From NCBI GenBank assembly GCA_002691345.1, contig NZHI01000025.1, positions 43,674 to 54,853 on the forward strand: a stretch of 11,180 nucleotides of DNA. The letters are read 5' to 3'. Shown in pieces: positions 1 through 6,960 of this stretch (positions are counted from its first letter, which is position 1; every line of letters starts with the position of its first letter). The DNA comes from Synechococcus sp. MED650 (GTDB lineage Bacteria > Cyanobacteriota > Cyanobacteriia > PCC-6307 > Cyanobiaceae). A program made the translations under genes and the position numbers. The notes beneath the pieces are model-generated. The model was not told where the DNA came from, did no database searches, and saw only the letters and a list, made by a program, of their open reading frames with translations.

Positions 1-729
1 GCGACGCAACACAGCCCAGGCAAAGGCTGGTAACGACAGCATTCTCCGCCAACGCGCAGGTTCCTGAACCAGCCGATAGAGCCACTCGATCTGCATCCGG
101 CACATCCACGCCGGAGCACGTTTCTTGATGCCTGCCCAAACGTCAAAGCTGCCTCCGACGCCCATCCACAACCCTGGCTTGCCAGATTGCACTCTCTCGG
201 CCCATGTCTCCTGGCGGGGCACTCCGAGGGCAATGAGCACCAGATCAGGCTTCAGGTTTGCAAGCTCCGTCTCGATCCCTGGCCAGGCCTCATCGGGTTG
301 ATAGCCGTCGAGGGCCAGGGCAAGGTTGAGGCCAGGCAGCCGCCTCGGAAGATCCTGCCGAAGTGTGGCCATCACCTCCGGGGCAGCACCGATCAAGGCG
401 ACCGTCCAACCGTGGGCAGCGGCATACTCCAGCAAGGTCCAGGCCAGCTCGATCCCAGCGGCCTTGACCACTCTGATCCGTTGACGAGCCAGCGCCCAGA
501 CCACGCCGGCGCCATCGGGAATCACCAGGTCCGCACTGCGAATCGCGGCACCGAGAGCCGCATCGGATCGAGCCGTCATCGTCATTTCCGCATTGAGCGT
601 GACGATGCGCCCCCCGCCCTGAGCATGCAGGCCTAAGGCCGCTGCAGGGACATCTCGGCAGGCATCCACAGGAACCCCAAGAACCTGGCAACGGCGCCGG
701 TCGTCGGGACTGGTGGTGGAGGAATCCAT
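1..729 (-). CDS. WecG/TagA/CpsF family glycosyltransferase (GT26), C-terminus cut by window edge
   Basis: Members of this family transfer a UDP-activated amino sugar, often N-acetylmannosamine, to a lipid-linked acceptor at the inner face of the membrane, in the synthesis of surface polysaccharides or teichoic acid linkage units. The reading frame is open from ATG at 729-727 to base 1, giving 243 codons with no stop. Family hallmarks appear in order: TLNAEM (residues 44-49), PDGAGVVWAL (71-80) holding the expected catalytic aspartate D72, LGVPRQE (168-174), GVGGSFDVWAG (190-200) and the basic tail RAPxW...EWLYRL..EP.RW (204-227). Full members are about 240-260 residues, so only a few residues are missing. 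A stop at 756-754 in the same frame, with no other ATG in between, fixes the start. No Shine-Dalgarno sequence is seen. It diverges from the GH15 gene with 15 bp between starts. The sugar substrate cannot be told from the sequence. Confidence 0.93.
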   Translation of the reverse strand, partial: MDSSTTSPDDRRRCQVLGVPVDACRDVPAAALGLHAQGGGRIVTLNAEMTMTARSDAALGAAIRSADLVIPDGAGVVWALARQRIRVVKAAGIELAWTLLEYAAAHGWTVALIGAAPEVMATLRQDLPRRLPGLNLALALDGYQPDEAWPGIETELANLKPDLVLIALGVPRQETWAERVQSGKPGLWMGVGGSFDVWAGIKKRAPAWMCRMQIEWLYRLVQEPARWRRMLSLPAFAWAVLRR

Positions 730-744
730 GGCCGTGACGCTGCG
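730..744. other. 15-bp spacer between divergent start codons
   Basis: Only 15 bp lie between the wecG-like start (minus) and the first ATG of the GH15 gene (plus). Neither strand shows a Shine-Dalgarno sequence here. A weak TAAATT (bases 756-751, minus strand) could act as a -10 element for the glycosyltransferase, but it would sit inside the GH15 coding sequence if that gene starts at 745. Starting GH15 at the in-frame ATG 778 would widen the gap to 48 bp and leave this element outside coding sequence. Confidence 0.4.
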
Positions 745-3700
745 ATGGAGAATTTAGGGGTGGTGACGGATCTGGGCATGGTTGTGTCGACGACGGAAAT
801 CCCCGCAAACCATCGCCAACAGATCCTGCAGCAATTGGATCGATCGATCCAGCGGGTGGTGCTGGACCGCCAAGACCCGATCAGCGGCCTGCTGCCTGCC
901 AGCACAGCTCACACCATTCACGGCAACTACGGAGACGCCTGGGTGCGCGACTGCGTGTATTCCATTCAGTGTGTCTGGGGGCTTGCACGGGCCCATCACC
1001 GTGTTCATGGCAGCGGCAGCTGCCGCGCCTGGGAACTCGAGCAGCGGGTGATCGCTCTCATGCGAGGCCTGATGCGCTCCATGCTGCGCCAGGCCGAAAA
1101 GGTGGAGCGTTTCAAGGAGAGCCTCGATCCCTTGGATGCTCTTCATGCGAAGTACGACAGCTGCACCGGAGAACCCGTGGTGGCCGACGACGCCTGGGGG
1201 CATCTGCAGCTGGATGCCACCTCACTGTTCATGCTGCAGCTGGCCCAGCTCACCAGAAGCGGCTGCACCGTGGTGCAGAGCAGGGATGAGGTGGATTTTC
1301 TGCAGAACCTGGTGCACTACATCGCCCGCGCCTACCGCACCCCGGACTACGGGATCTGGGAGCGGGGTGACAAAGGCAATCACGGACTGCCGGAACGGAA
1401 CGCGAGCTCCATTGGCATGGCCAAAGCGGCTCTGGAATCGCTCGATGGACTGGACCTCTACGGTCCCCACGGCAATGGCAGCTGCCGTCTGCTCATTCCC
1501 CAGGGAGCCATCAGCAGACTGCGACGCGCCCTCGAAGGCCTCCTCCCTCGGGAATCCGCCAGCAAGGAAGCAGACAGTGCTTGCCTCTCAGTGATTGGCT
1601 ACCCGGCTTGGGCCGTGGAGAATTCCAAGCTGGTGGAGCGCACGGCCCGCCGGATCCGCAGAGAGCTAGGTGGAGCCTACGGATACAAACGTTTCCTGCG
1701 CGATGGCCACCAGACGGTGGTGGAAGACGTGAGCCGTTTGCACTACGAACCGGAGGAGCTGGCCCAATTCGAAGGCATTGAATCCGAATGGCCTCTGTTT
1801 CTGGCCTTTGAGCTGGTCACAGCCTGTTGTGAACAGCGCTGGGATGAGGCACGTCGCCTGCAGACACAACTGAAGGCCTTGGCCGTCGAGAAGGATGGGG
1901 AGCAGCTCTACCCAGAGCTGTATCTGGTGCCGGAGCAGGTTGTTGAACAAGAGCGGCAGCATCCGGGCAGTCAGGCCCGCATCGCCAACAACAACCTCCC
2001 CCTGATCTGGACCCAGAGTCTCGTTTGGCTTGGAGAGATGCTGCTGGAAGGATTGATCCTTCCCGAAGACATCGACCCCTGTGAGCGTCGTGGGCCAACA
2101 ACCCTCGGCGCTGACGCCGTTCTGGTGGGCCTCGCCCCAGACACCGCTGCGATGCGCCAATCACTCGTCGCAGCGGGCTATCCCATCGATCCAAACGCCA
2201 CCGTGCCCGTGCTCAGTTCAGAGGAGCTGAAGCGACGGCTGAAGCACGCCGGCACCAATACCAAGTTGGGGTTGACGGGCCGACCTGGGCACCGGGTGGA
2301 AACGGAAGAAACCGCCCGCTTCTATCGCCAGGGCGGAGAGGTGATGGTGTTCACGCCATCGGTTTTGGAAGACAGCAGCAGTTATCTCACCGATGACCCT
2401 CACCAACTGTTGGACAGCGTTGTGGACGAATTGCATCTGCTTCAGCGCCACTGGCGAAGCGATGCACTGCCGCTTCTGTTGATTCCAATCCGCGAGACGA
2501 CCTTCCAACAGCATCCGGAGGTGATTCATGACCTCGCAGACAAACTCCTGAGCGGCTTGATGGGAACCATCCCGGTGCAGTTCGCACGCATCAGTGAGCT
2601 CAGCGAGCGAGGGCAGTGGGTGGATCTGCCTCCATTCGAGAACCAAGCGGTGGCGCTCCCCGTGCAGAACAAACCCAAACATCTTCTGCGTGACGCCACC
2701 GATCTACGGGATCTGACCGCCGCTGAAGAGCAGGAGCTTGATGACACGCCGATCGATGAACTGAGTCGGCGGCTGTGGGCCAGTGCTCTGTTGCATGAAC
2801 AGGCTGAAGTGCTGGAGCTGCTTCAACGCCGCCTCGGATCGCAGGGGATCCAGCGGACCCCGGAAGGCCAACCCGTTCCATTGCGCAAGCTCCTGGAGGA
2901 GGTTTACCACCGTGGTCTGGAGTGTCAGGACTGGGATGTTGTGCGGCGGTGCGCGGGTGCGATGGGGATGGCACACCCTCAGCTGGAAGATGCTCTAACG
3001 GATCTGCTGGTGCGCCAGAAGCAGGTGGTGGTGGGCCGGAATTACACCGGAGACTCGCGGCTGTCTCAACCAATGGACAGCGCTGCCATCGCCGAACGCA
3101 TCGTGCGAACCAGCGGCATCGATAGCCGTGAACGGATGCTCGAGCAGGAATTGCTTCTCGCCATCGATAGCGTTGCGCGACGGGAGCCGGCGCTGCTCAA
3201 AGGCAGCCTGACCCTTCAGCTGGGTCAGCTGATGCTGCTGCTCACCTCCGAACTGGCCGTCGAGCGAAGCCTGAGCCAGGACGAAGCCTTTGAAGCCCTT
3301 TGCAGTGAAGCTCCCCACGCCATTCGCGAGCGCCTCCGCAATGTGTTGGGGGATGTCGACCACGCCAGGGCGGCCCTCCAGCGTGGGGAGCAGCTTCATG
3401 TCAGCGGACGGGTGCAGTGGTCTGTGCCGGATCCCCTGGATCAGAAGCCTGGTGGAGGCGATTGGTTGCAGCACCGCATCCGGTTGGGCTCACTCCAGAA
3501 GGTTCCACGTGATTTTTATGCCGGGATCTGGTCACTCCTGCGCCATTGCCGCGGCCTGGTCATCGGCGACAAGTTGGAACGGCGCAACCGGCTCAACAGC
3601 CGACTCATTCTCGAGAAAACAGCCGGAGAGCGGAATTTCGCCACCCAGGTGGAACATCTGCTCAGCCGAATCGAAGCACCGGAGTACCGCCAACTCTGCA

Positions 3701-3960
3701 GCGAATGCCTGCTCTCCCTGATGGCTTTCGTGGAAGCCAACCCTGAGGTGCGTTTCGAGGATGATCTGGCACTGGATGTCGTGATTGGTCACGCCGTTCG
3801 GGTGGGCTGGCAACACTCCCATCCGGACTTAAACCCGGACAACTACGCCCAGCAGAAATCCCAGGCCTGGGGTCAGTTCTATCGCTCATCTCCAGCAGAA
3901 TGCCGCCGCTGGCAGATCACCGCACTGCGGGAACTGGCGGAGCAGGAAGGTTTGGTGTGA
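745..3960 (+). CDS. Glycoside hydrolase family 15 protein, full-length homologue of phosphorylase kinase alpha/beta subunits
   Basis: The protein has 1071 residues, near the size of eukaryotic PhK beta (about 1090) and a little under PhK alpha (about 1235). Residues 20-440 form a GH15-like (alpha/alpha)6 module: DAWVRD (64-69), WGHLQLDATS near residue 152, GIWERGD (203-209) with candidate general acid E206, RFLRDG (316-321), ESEWPLF (346-352), and YPELY (389-393) with candidate general base E391. After this come regions that match, from memory, the conserved PhK tail: LTGRP (510-514), TDLLVRQKQVVVG (752-764), VPRDFYAGIWSLLRHCRGL (920-938) and PEYRQL (979-984). The PhK phosphorylation loop and CAAX end are absent. 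No signal peptide or membrane segment is seen, so it is likely cytoplasmic. Known PhK controls glycogen phosphorylase; here a glucan hydrolase or regulator is possible, but function is inferred. ATG 778 (residue 12) is an alternative start. The gene ends 14 bp from the convergent oxidoreductase. Confidence 0.9.
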   Translation: MENLGVVTDLGMVVSTTEIPANHRQQILQQLDRSIQRVVLDRQDPISGLLPASTAHTIHGNYGDAWVRDCVYSIQCVWGLARAHHRVHGSGSCRAWELEQRVIALMRGLMRSMLRQAEKVERFKESLDPLDALHAKYDSCTGEPVVADDAWGHLQLDATSLFMLQLAQLTRSGCTVVQSRDEVDFLQNLVHYIARAYRTPDYGIWERGDKGNHGLPERNASSIGMAKAALESLDGLDLYGPHGNGSCRLLIPQGAISRLRRALEGLLPRESASKEADSACLSVIGYPAWAVENSKLVERTARRIRRELGGAYGYKRFLRDGHQTVVEDVSRLHYEPEELAQFEGIESEWPLFLAFELVTACCEQRWDEARRLQTQLKALAVEKDGEQLYPELYLVPEQVVEQERQHPGSQARIANNNLPLIWTQSLVWLGEMLLEGLILPEDIDPCERRGPTTLGADAVLVGLAPDTAAMRQSLVAAGYPIDPNATVPVLSSEELKRRLKHAGTNTKLGLTGRPGHRVETEETARFYRQGGEVMVFTPSVLEDSSSYLTDDPHQLLDSVVDELHLLQRHWRSDALPLLLIPIRETTFQQHPEVIHDLADKLLSGLMGTIPVQFARISELSERGQWVDLPPFENQAVALPVQNKPKHLLRDATDLRDLTAAEEQELDDTPIDELSRRLWASALLHEQAEVLELLQRRLGSQGIQRTPEGQPVPLRKLLEEVYHRGLECQDWDVVRRCAGAMGMAHPQLEDALTDLLVRQKQVVVGRNYTGDSRLSQPMDSAAIAERIVRTSGIDSRERMLEQELLLAIDSVARREPALLKGSLTLQLGQLMLLLTSELAVERSLSQDEAFEALCSEAPHAIRERLRNVLGDVDHARAALQRGEQLHVSGRVQWSVPDPLDQKPGGGDWLQHRIRLGSLQKVPRDFYAGIWSLLRHCRGLVIGDKLERRNRLNSRLILEKTAGERNFATQVEHLLSRIEAPEYRQLCSECLLSLMAFVEANPEVRFEDDLALDVVIGHAVRVGWQHSHPDLNPDNYAQQKSQAWGQFYRSSPAECRRWQITALRELAEQEGLV

Positions 3961-3977
3961 TCAGTTTGGTGTGATCA
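3950..3977. repeat. Perfect 14-bp tandem repeat spanning both convergent stop codons
   Basis: The unit GTTTGGTGTGATCA occurs at 3950-3963 and again at 3964-3977 with no mismatch. Each unit ends in the palindrome TGATCA, which is TGA on either strand. The first copy supplies the GH15 stop (3958-3960, plus). The second supplies the oxidoreductase stop (3977-3975, minus). If one copy is removed the two stops abut exactly, so the present 14-bp gap equals one repeat unit. No terminator-like hairpin with a T-run is seen here. Confidence 0.9.
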
Positions 3978-4982
3978 GATCGGTGCCAGCAGGGGAGCGC
4001 CGGAATCCGGGTGTTCAACAGCCTGTTCAATCAAATCGGCCAGTTTGAGAGCCCTTGATGCCTGCAGACCATCCACCGCTGGGGTTTCGCGACCGCGAAC
4101 GCACTGCAAAAAGTGCTCAAGCTCGGCATAAAGCGGCTCGATCGATGTGGTGCTGACCTCTTCGATAAACCCGTCATTGCGATAAAGCAGCTCTCCGTGA
4201 TCAGCGGAGTACCACTCATGGGCCCTGCGATGGATGTGCAGGGTGTGGTTGAGAAAATCTGTCTCCACCAGGCTCGACCGGCAGTGGGCACTCAGGCTGC
4301 GGATCTTGCGATGGCTCATCTTGCTGGCGGTGAGGCTGGCCACCACGCCGTTCTCAAAACCAAGCGTGGCGTTCACGTAATCGATCGGGCCATCCGCGCT
4401 GCGCCCTCCGGCCGCCGCCAGGCGCACCACTGGAGCCTTGGCCAACTCGAGCACAAGGTCGATGTCGTGGATCATCAGATCCAGCACCACCGAAACGTCG
4501 TTGGCCCGATCGGAATGAGGGCTGTGGCGACGGCCCTCCAACACCACGACCTCTTCGTTAGCCACAACTTTGGTGAGCTCGCGGAACGCCGGATTGAAAC
4601 GCTCGATGTGACCAACCTGCAGCAGGCGACCGGCGGTGTTGGCGGCTTCAATCAGGGCCGTGGCCTCATCTTGACTGGCTGCAATCGGCTTTTCGATCAG
4701 CACGTGCACGCCAGCCTGAAGACAGGCCAAGCCAACGGGATGGTGCAAGAGGGTCGGCACGGCGATGCACACCGCCTCAACCTCCGCAAGCATCGTTCTG
4801 TAATCCGCGAACCAACGGCAGCCGAATTGCTCAGTGGCGAGTTGCCCGCGATCGGCATCCGGATCGGCGACGCCCACAAGATCGGCGTCCCGAAGCAGGC
4901 TGAGCACCCTGGCGTGATGCCAACCCATGTTGCCAATGCCGATGACCCCAACCTTCACGGGAACCATGGGGTCGGGAGACAT
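3975..4982 (-). CDS. Gfo/Idh/MocA family NAD(P)-dependent oxidoreductase
   Basis: This is a sugar dehydrogenase-type enzyme of about 335 residues, the usual family length. Numbering from the first possible start (GTG 4988), it has the Rossmann loop GIGNMG (17-22), an acidic VADPD after beta-2 (40-44) typical of NAD preference, the family motif EKP (99-101) with the catalytic-site lysine K100, GHIERFNP (126-133), and DLMIHDIDL (170-178) with H174 as the likely catalytic histidine. The combination of RxxR/DV..VLDL.IHDID resembles UDP-sugar 3-dehydrogenases of the WlbA/GnnA kind, so a nucleotide-sugar substrate is plausible but not shown. ATG 4982 is chosen; GTG 4988 and ATG 4967 are also in frame, and none has a Shine-Dalgarno sequence. 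It lies about 36 bp downstream of the CNNM gene on the same strand and is probably co-transcribed with it. It is convergent with the GH15 gene. Confidence 0.9.
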   Translation of the reverse strand: MSPDPMVPVKVGVIGIGNMGWHHARVLSLLRDADLVGVADPDADRGQLATEQFGCRWFADYRTMLAEVEAVCIAVPTLLHHPVGLACLQAGVHVLIEKPIAASQDEATALIEAANTAGRLLQVGHIERFNPAFRELTKVVANEEVVVLEGRRHSPHSDRANDVSVVLDLMIHDIDLVLELAKAPVVRLAAAGGRSADGPIDYVNATLGFENGVVASLTASKMSHRKIRSLSAHCRSSLVETDFLNHTLHIHRRAHEWYSADHGELLYRNDGFIEEVSTTSIEPLYAELEHFLQCVRGRETPAVDGLQASRALKLADLIEQAVEHPDSGAPLLAPI

Positions 4983-5018
4983 CGGCACGGCGGTGAGATG
5001 GGGGAAGACTATCGGCCT

Positions 5019-6302
5019 TCAGCCTGAAAGAGCCTCTGAACTCGGCAGAACCAAGCGGACCCGCTCGATCCGTGGACCGGCCATCGACGTGATCTCAAAT
5101 TGAAGGCCGTTGAAACGAAGGGCTTCACCCGGAGAGGGAATGTGCTGGAGCCGCTCCAGCAGAAAGCCCGCCAAGGTGTGATGGTCGTCTGCTTCTGGCA
5201 GATCGAGATCGAGCTGACGATTCAGTTCAAAGATCTCCAGGTCGCCCGCCACCATCCAGGCCCCCGGTTGGTCCTGATCTTCCAGAAGGTCTGGCTCATC
5301 GGATGCGGCTGGATCGTCATCGCCAACAATTTCGCCAGTGAGGTCAGCAGCTGTGACCAATCCCTCGGTGCCACCGTGTTCATCCACCACAAGCAGGAGC
5401 GGTTGACCGCTGCGGATCATGGGCAACAGCTCAGACAGGGTGCTGGTTTCAAGCACCCGAACCGCAGGCTCGAGATAGGGCTCGAGCAGCGAGTCGGCCT
5501 GCAGTTCGCCCCTGGCGATCGGGTCGGCCATCTGGCGGAGATCCAAGACCCCGCGCACATCATCAAGCGACTGCCCAATCACAGGGAAGCGAGCGTGACG
5601 GGTGTGATGCACCGCTTCCATCATTTCGGCAAAGCGGACTGTGCTCGGCAAGGTGACCATTCCTGAACGGGGAACCATCACCTCCCGAACCTGGGTGTCC
5701 CGCAGAGCGAAAACACCTTCAAGAATGTTCTTTTCATCAGGGAACAATCCCGTCACACGTCCTGATTCCACGAGCGTCTCCAGCTCTCCAGCGGAGAGGG
5801 CTGGCACGAGCACATCCCACTGAGGAGCCAGCCCGAGCACGCGAAGCAGCAGACCGGCCACCGCTTCCAGAAGATTCAGCAGCGGCGCGAGGCACCGCAT
5901 CACCACCTCCAGCAATGGCACCAACCGAAGCGCGGAGGATTCCGGACGGTTCAACACCCATGCCTTGGGCAACAAACCGGCAAACAGGGTCGCCAAAAGG
6001 ACAATCCCGAGAAACAAAGCCGTATCTCTCCAGGCCACGCCGACAGCACCGTCAGCCCAGAGACGACCCCCAAGGCCCCGGCCTGCCCATCCCAAAGCCA
6101 CCAGGGCCAGGGTGGCCCCCAACTGCGACACCAGCAGAGCCCGGCGCAAGCGCCGCTGGAGGCGCTGGACGGCTCCAGCTCCCGATTGCCCCTCTTCCAC
6201 CAGCACTTCAACCCGGCTGGGTCGCAGCCGCAACAGAGCAACCTCCGCCGCGGCGAAGAATGCAGGCAAAACCAGCAGGACAGCCAGCAGAAAAAGCCGC
6301 AT
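5019..6302 (-). CDS. CNNM/CBS/CorC-HlyC domain membrane protein (hemolysin-like, putative divalent cation transporter)
   Basis: The protein (427 residues from ATG 6302) has the classic three-part build. The CNNM (DUF21) membrane domain covers roughly residues 1-185, with a first helix running into AFFAAAEVALLRL, the family's signature near the N-terminus, and further hydrophobic stretches near 58-75, 93-118 and 128-162. A CBS pair follows, beginning at VREVMVPRSG (about 205-214) and continuing through LLLVVDEHGGTEGLV (about 302-316). The C-terminal CorC_HlyC domain covers about 348-420 (GDLEIFELN, TLAGFLLERL, IPSPGE). Characterised relatives transport or regulate Mg2+ or Co2+; the old name hemolysin has little support. 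The in-frame TTG at 6305 is an alternative start. The ATG is only 14 bases past the last base of the upstream tRNA, and no ribosome site is visible. The oxidoreductase gene follows on the same strand. Confidence 0.93.
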   Translation of the reverse strand: MRLFLLAVLLVLPAFFAAAEVALLRLRPSRVEVLVEEGQSGAGAVQRLQRRLRRALLVSQLGATLALVALGWAGRGLGGRLWADGAVGVAWRDTALFLGIVLLATLFAGLLPKAWVLNRPESSALRLVPLLEVVMRCLAPLLNLLEAVAGLLLRVLGLAPQWDVLVPALSAGELETLVESGRVTGLFPDEKNILEGVFALRDTQVREVMVPRSGMVTLPSTVRFAEMMEAVHHTRHARFPVIGQSLDDVRGVLDLRQMADPIARGELQADSLLEPYLEPAVRVLETSTLSELLPMIRSGQPLLLVVDEHGGTEGLVTAADLTGEIVGDDDPAASDEPDLLEDQDQPGAWMVAGDLEIFELNRQLDLDLPEADDHHTLAGFLLERLQHIPSPGEALRFNGLQFEITSMAGPRIERVRLVLPSSEALSG

Positions 6303-6315
6303 CAAAACAAGTGAA

Positions 6316-6388
6316 TGGGGGTCGCGAGGATCGAACTCGCCTTAGGCGAATTATGAGTTCGCTGCATTCACCAGATTGCTAGACCCCC
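6316..6388 (-). tRNA. tRNA with CAU anticodon (elongator Met, or Ile2 read via lysidine)
   Basis: Read 5'->3' on the minus strand, a complete 73-base cloverleaf folds. The acceptor stem is GGGGGTC/GACCCCC with discriminator A (6316). The anticodon stem is GCGAA/TTCGC with loop CTCATAA, anticodon CAT. The variable loop is CTAAG. The T-arm is GCGAG TTCGATC CTCGC. CCA is not encoded. The initiator role is excluded because G1 pairs with C72 and the GGG/CCC anticodon stem is absent. The D-arm GCAA-TCTGGTGA-ATGC is odd: three Watson-Crick pairs, T at position 14 where A is nearly universal, and C15 with G48. Which of Met or Ile2 it carries cannot be settled by eye. It lies 12 bases after the hypothetical gene's stop and 13 bases before the CNNM ATG, all on one strand. 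Confidence 0.93.
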
Positions 6389-6400
6389 TTTCCTGGAGTG

Positions 6401-6928
6401 TTACCACAAGGGTGTGACCTCATGGAAGCTCTCCAGGGAAGTCGAAGCACTCCGCTGGGATTGGAACGCCCCCTCGGCAAGGCTCGACGGAAAGCCGTTG
6501 GGAATATCGAGGGTGCGCTGAGGCAGAGGAGGGCTCTGCTCTTCGAGCAAAGCCCCCACAGTGTTGTGCAGAGCAGAACCATCCCAGACCAAGGTCTGAT
6601 CGGGAAACCCAAATCCCATCCAGCGATTGCCCTCCACCCCGCCGACCGCGATCCCGAGCAAATCGGTGAGCTGATGCAAGGGATCCACACCGCGGGCCAT
6701 TGGAGCCGTCCAGCTGTACAAGCTCCGGTGCGCCCGTTCGCTGACGGTTTCAGTGATCTCACAAACCGACACTTCAACGGGTGTTTCACCGGCTCCCGGG
6801 GCAGGAGCCTCGAGGGTGGTGGTGCAAAGCACCGGCCCAGCGATCACGCCCTGACCCGCCACGAACAGCAGCACACCTGAACCAATCAGTGAACGCAGCA
6901 GCACCGAGTTCAACAGCTCTAAGCGCAA
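6401..6928 (-). CDS. Secreted or periplasmic conserved hypothetical protein
   Basis: About 175 residues; I recall similar proteins in marine Synechococcus and Prochlorococcus but know of no function. The N-terminus looks like a signal peptide: a short basic part with R12, the hydrophobic run LIGSGVLLFVAG (14-25) and a possible cleavage site near GVIA (27-30). The mature part has two cysteines, C35 and C56, which could form a disulfide outside the cytoplasm. A conserved-looking core follows: SLYSWTAPMARGVDPLHQLT, then GFGFPDQTLVWDGSAL. No enzymatic motif is recognised. No ATG lies near the N-terminus. TTG 6928 is the most upstream start after a stop at 6946-6944; GTG 6904 (residue 9) would give a neater signal peptide. 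A lipobox is not convincing. The stop is 12 bases before the tRNA on the same strand, and pyrE diverges from its 5' end. Confidence 0.8.
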   Translation of the reverse strand: MRLELLNSVLLRSLIGSGVLLFVAGQGVIAGPVLCTTTLEAPAPGAGETPVEVSVCEITETVSERAHRSLYSWTAPMARGVDPLHQLTDLLGIAVGGVEGNRWMGFGFPDQTLVWDGSALHNTVGALLEEQSPPLPQRTLDIPNGFPSSLAEGAFQSQRSASTSLESFHEVTPLW

Positions 6929-6960
6929 ACTAAGGAGACCTGCTCAAGACCGCCAGCCCC
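6929..6960. other. 32-bp divergent spacer between the hypothetical gene and pyrE
   Basis: This short region must serve both starts, unless the promoters lie inside the coding sequences. It holds AAGGAGA at 6932-6938 on the plus strand, which resembles a ribosome-binding site but ends 22 bases before the pyrE ATG, too far to be a standard one. No confident -10 or -35 pair is seen on either strand. Confidence 0.4.

Noticed and set aside
187..808. Open frames on both strands in the first 800 bases
   Set aside because: They are out-of-frame shadows of the WecG-like gene, which runs open from 729 to base 1 with all its family motifs.
1013..1026. Perfect palindrome GCGGCAGCTGCCGC in the GH15 gene
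   Set aside because: It lies inside coding sequence for a G/S/C/R run, and a related GGCAGCTGCC near 1478 encodes the same GSCR residues. Codon bias explains it as well as any site would.
4113..5027. A 304-codon open frame on the plus strand opposite the Gfo/Idh gene
   Set aside because: It lies antisense to a gene with clear family motifs, its product is rich in H, Q and G with no domain I recognise, and high-GC coding sequence often leaves long open antisense frames.
6316..6388. The CAU tRNA as initiator tRNA-fMet
   Set aside because: It has a paired G1-C72 and lacks the GGG/CCC anticodon stem pairs that mark initiators.
6389..6440. Inverted repeat (10 bp, one mismatch on the minus-strand RNA) just upstream of the tRNA, around CCTGGAG/CTCCAGG
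   Set aside because: The loop is 32 bases and part of it is coding. Repeats of this quality are expected several times by chance in 11 kb.
6932..6938. AAGGAGA as the pyrE ribosome-binding site
   Set aside because: It ends 22 bases before the ATG, and no usable in-frame ATG, GTG or TTG lies nearer to it; probably chance.
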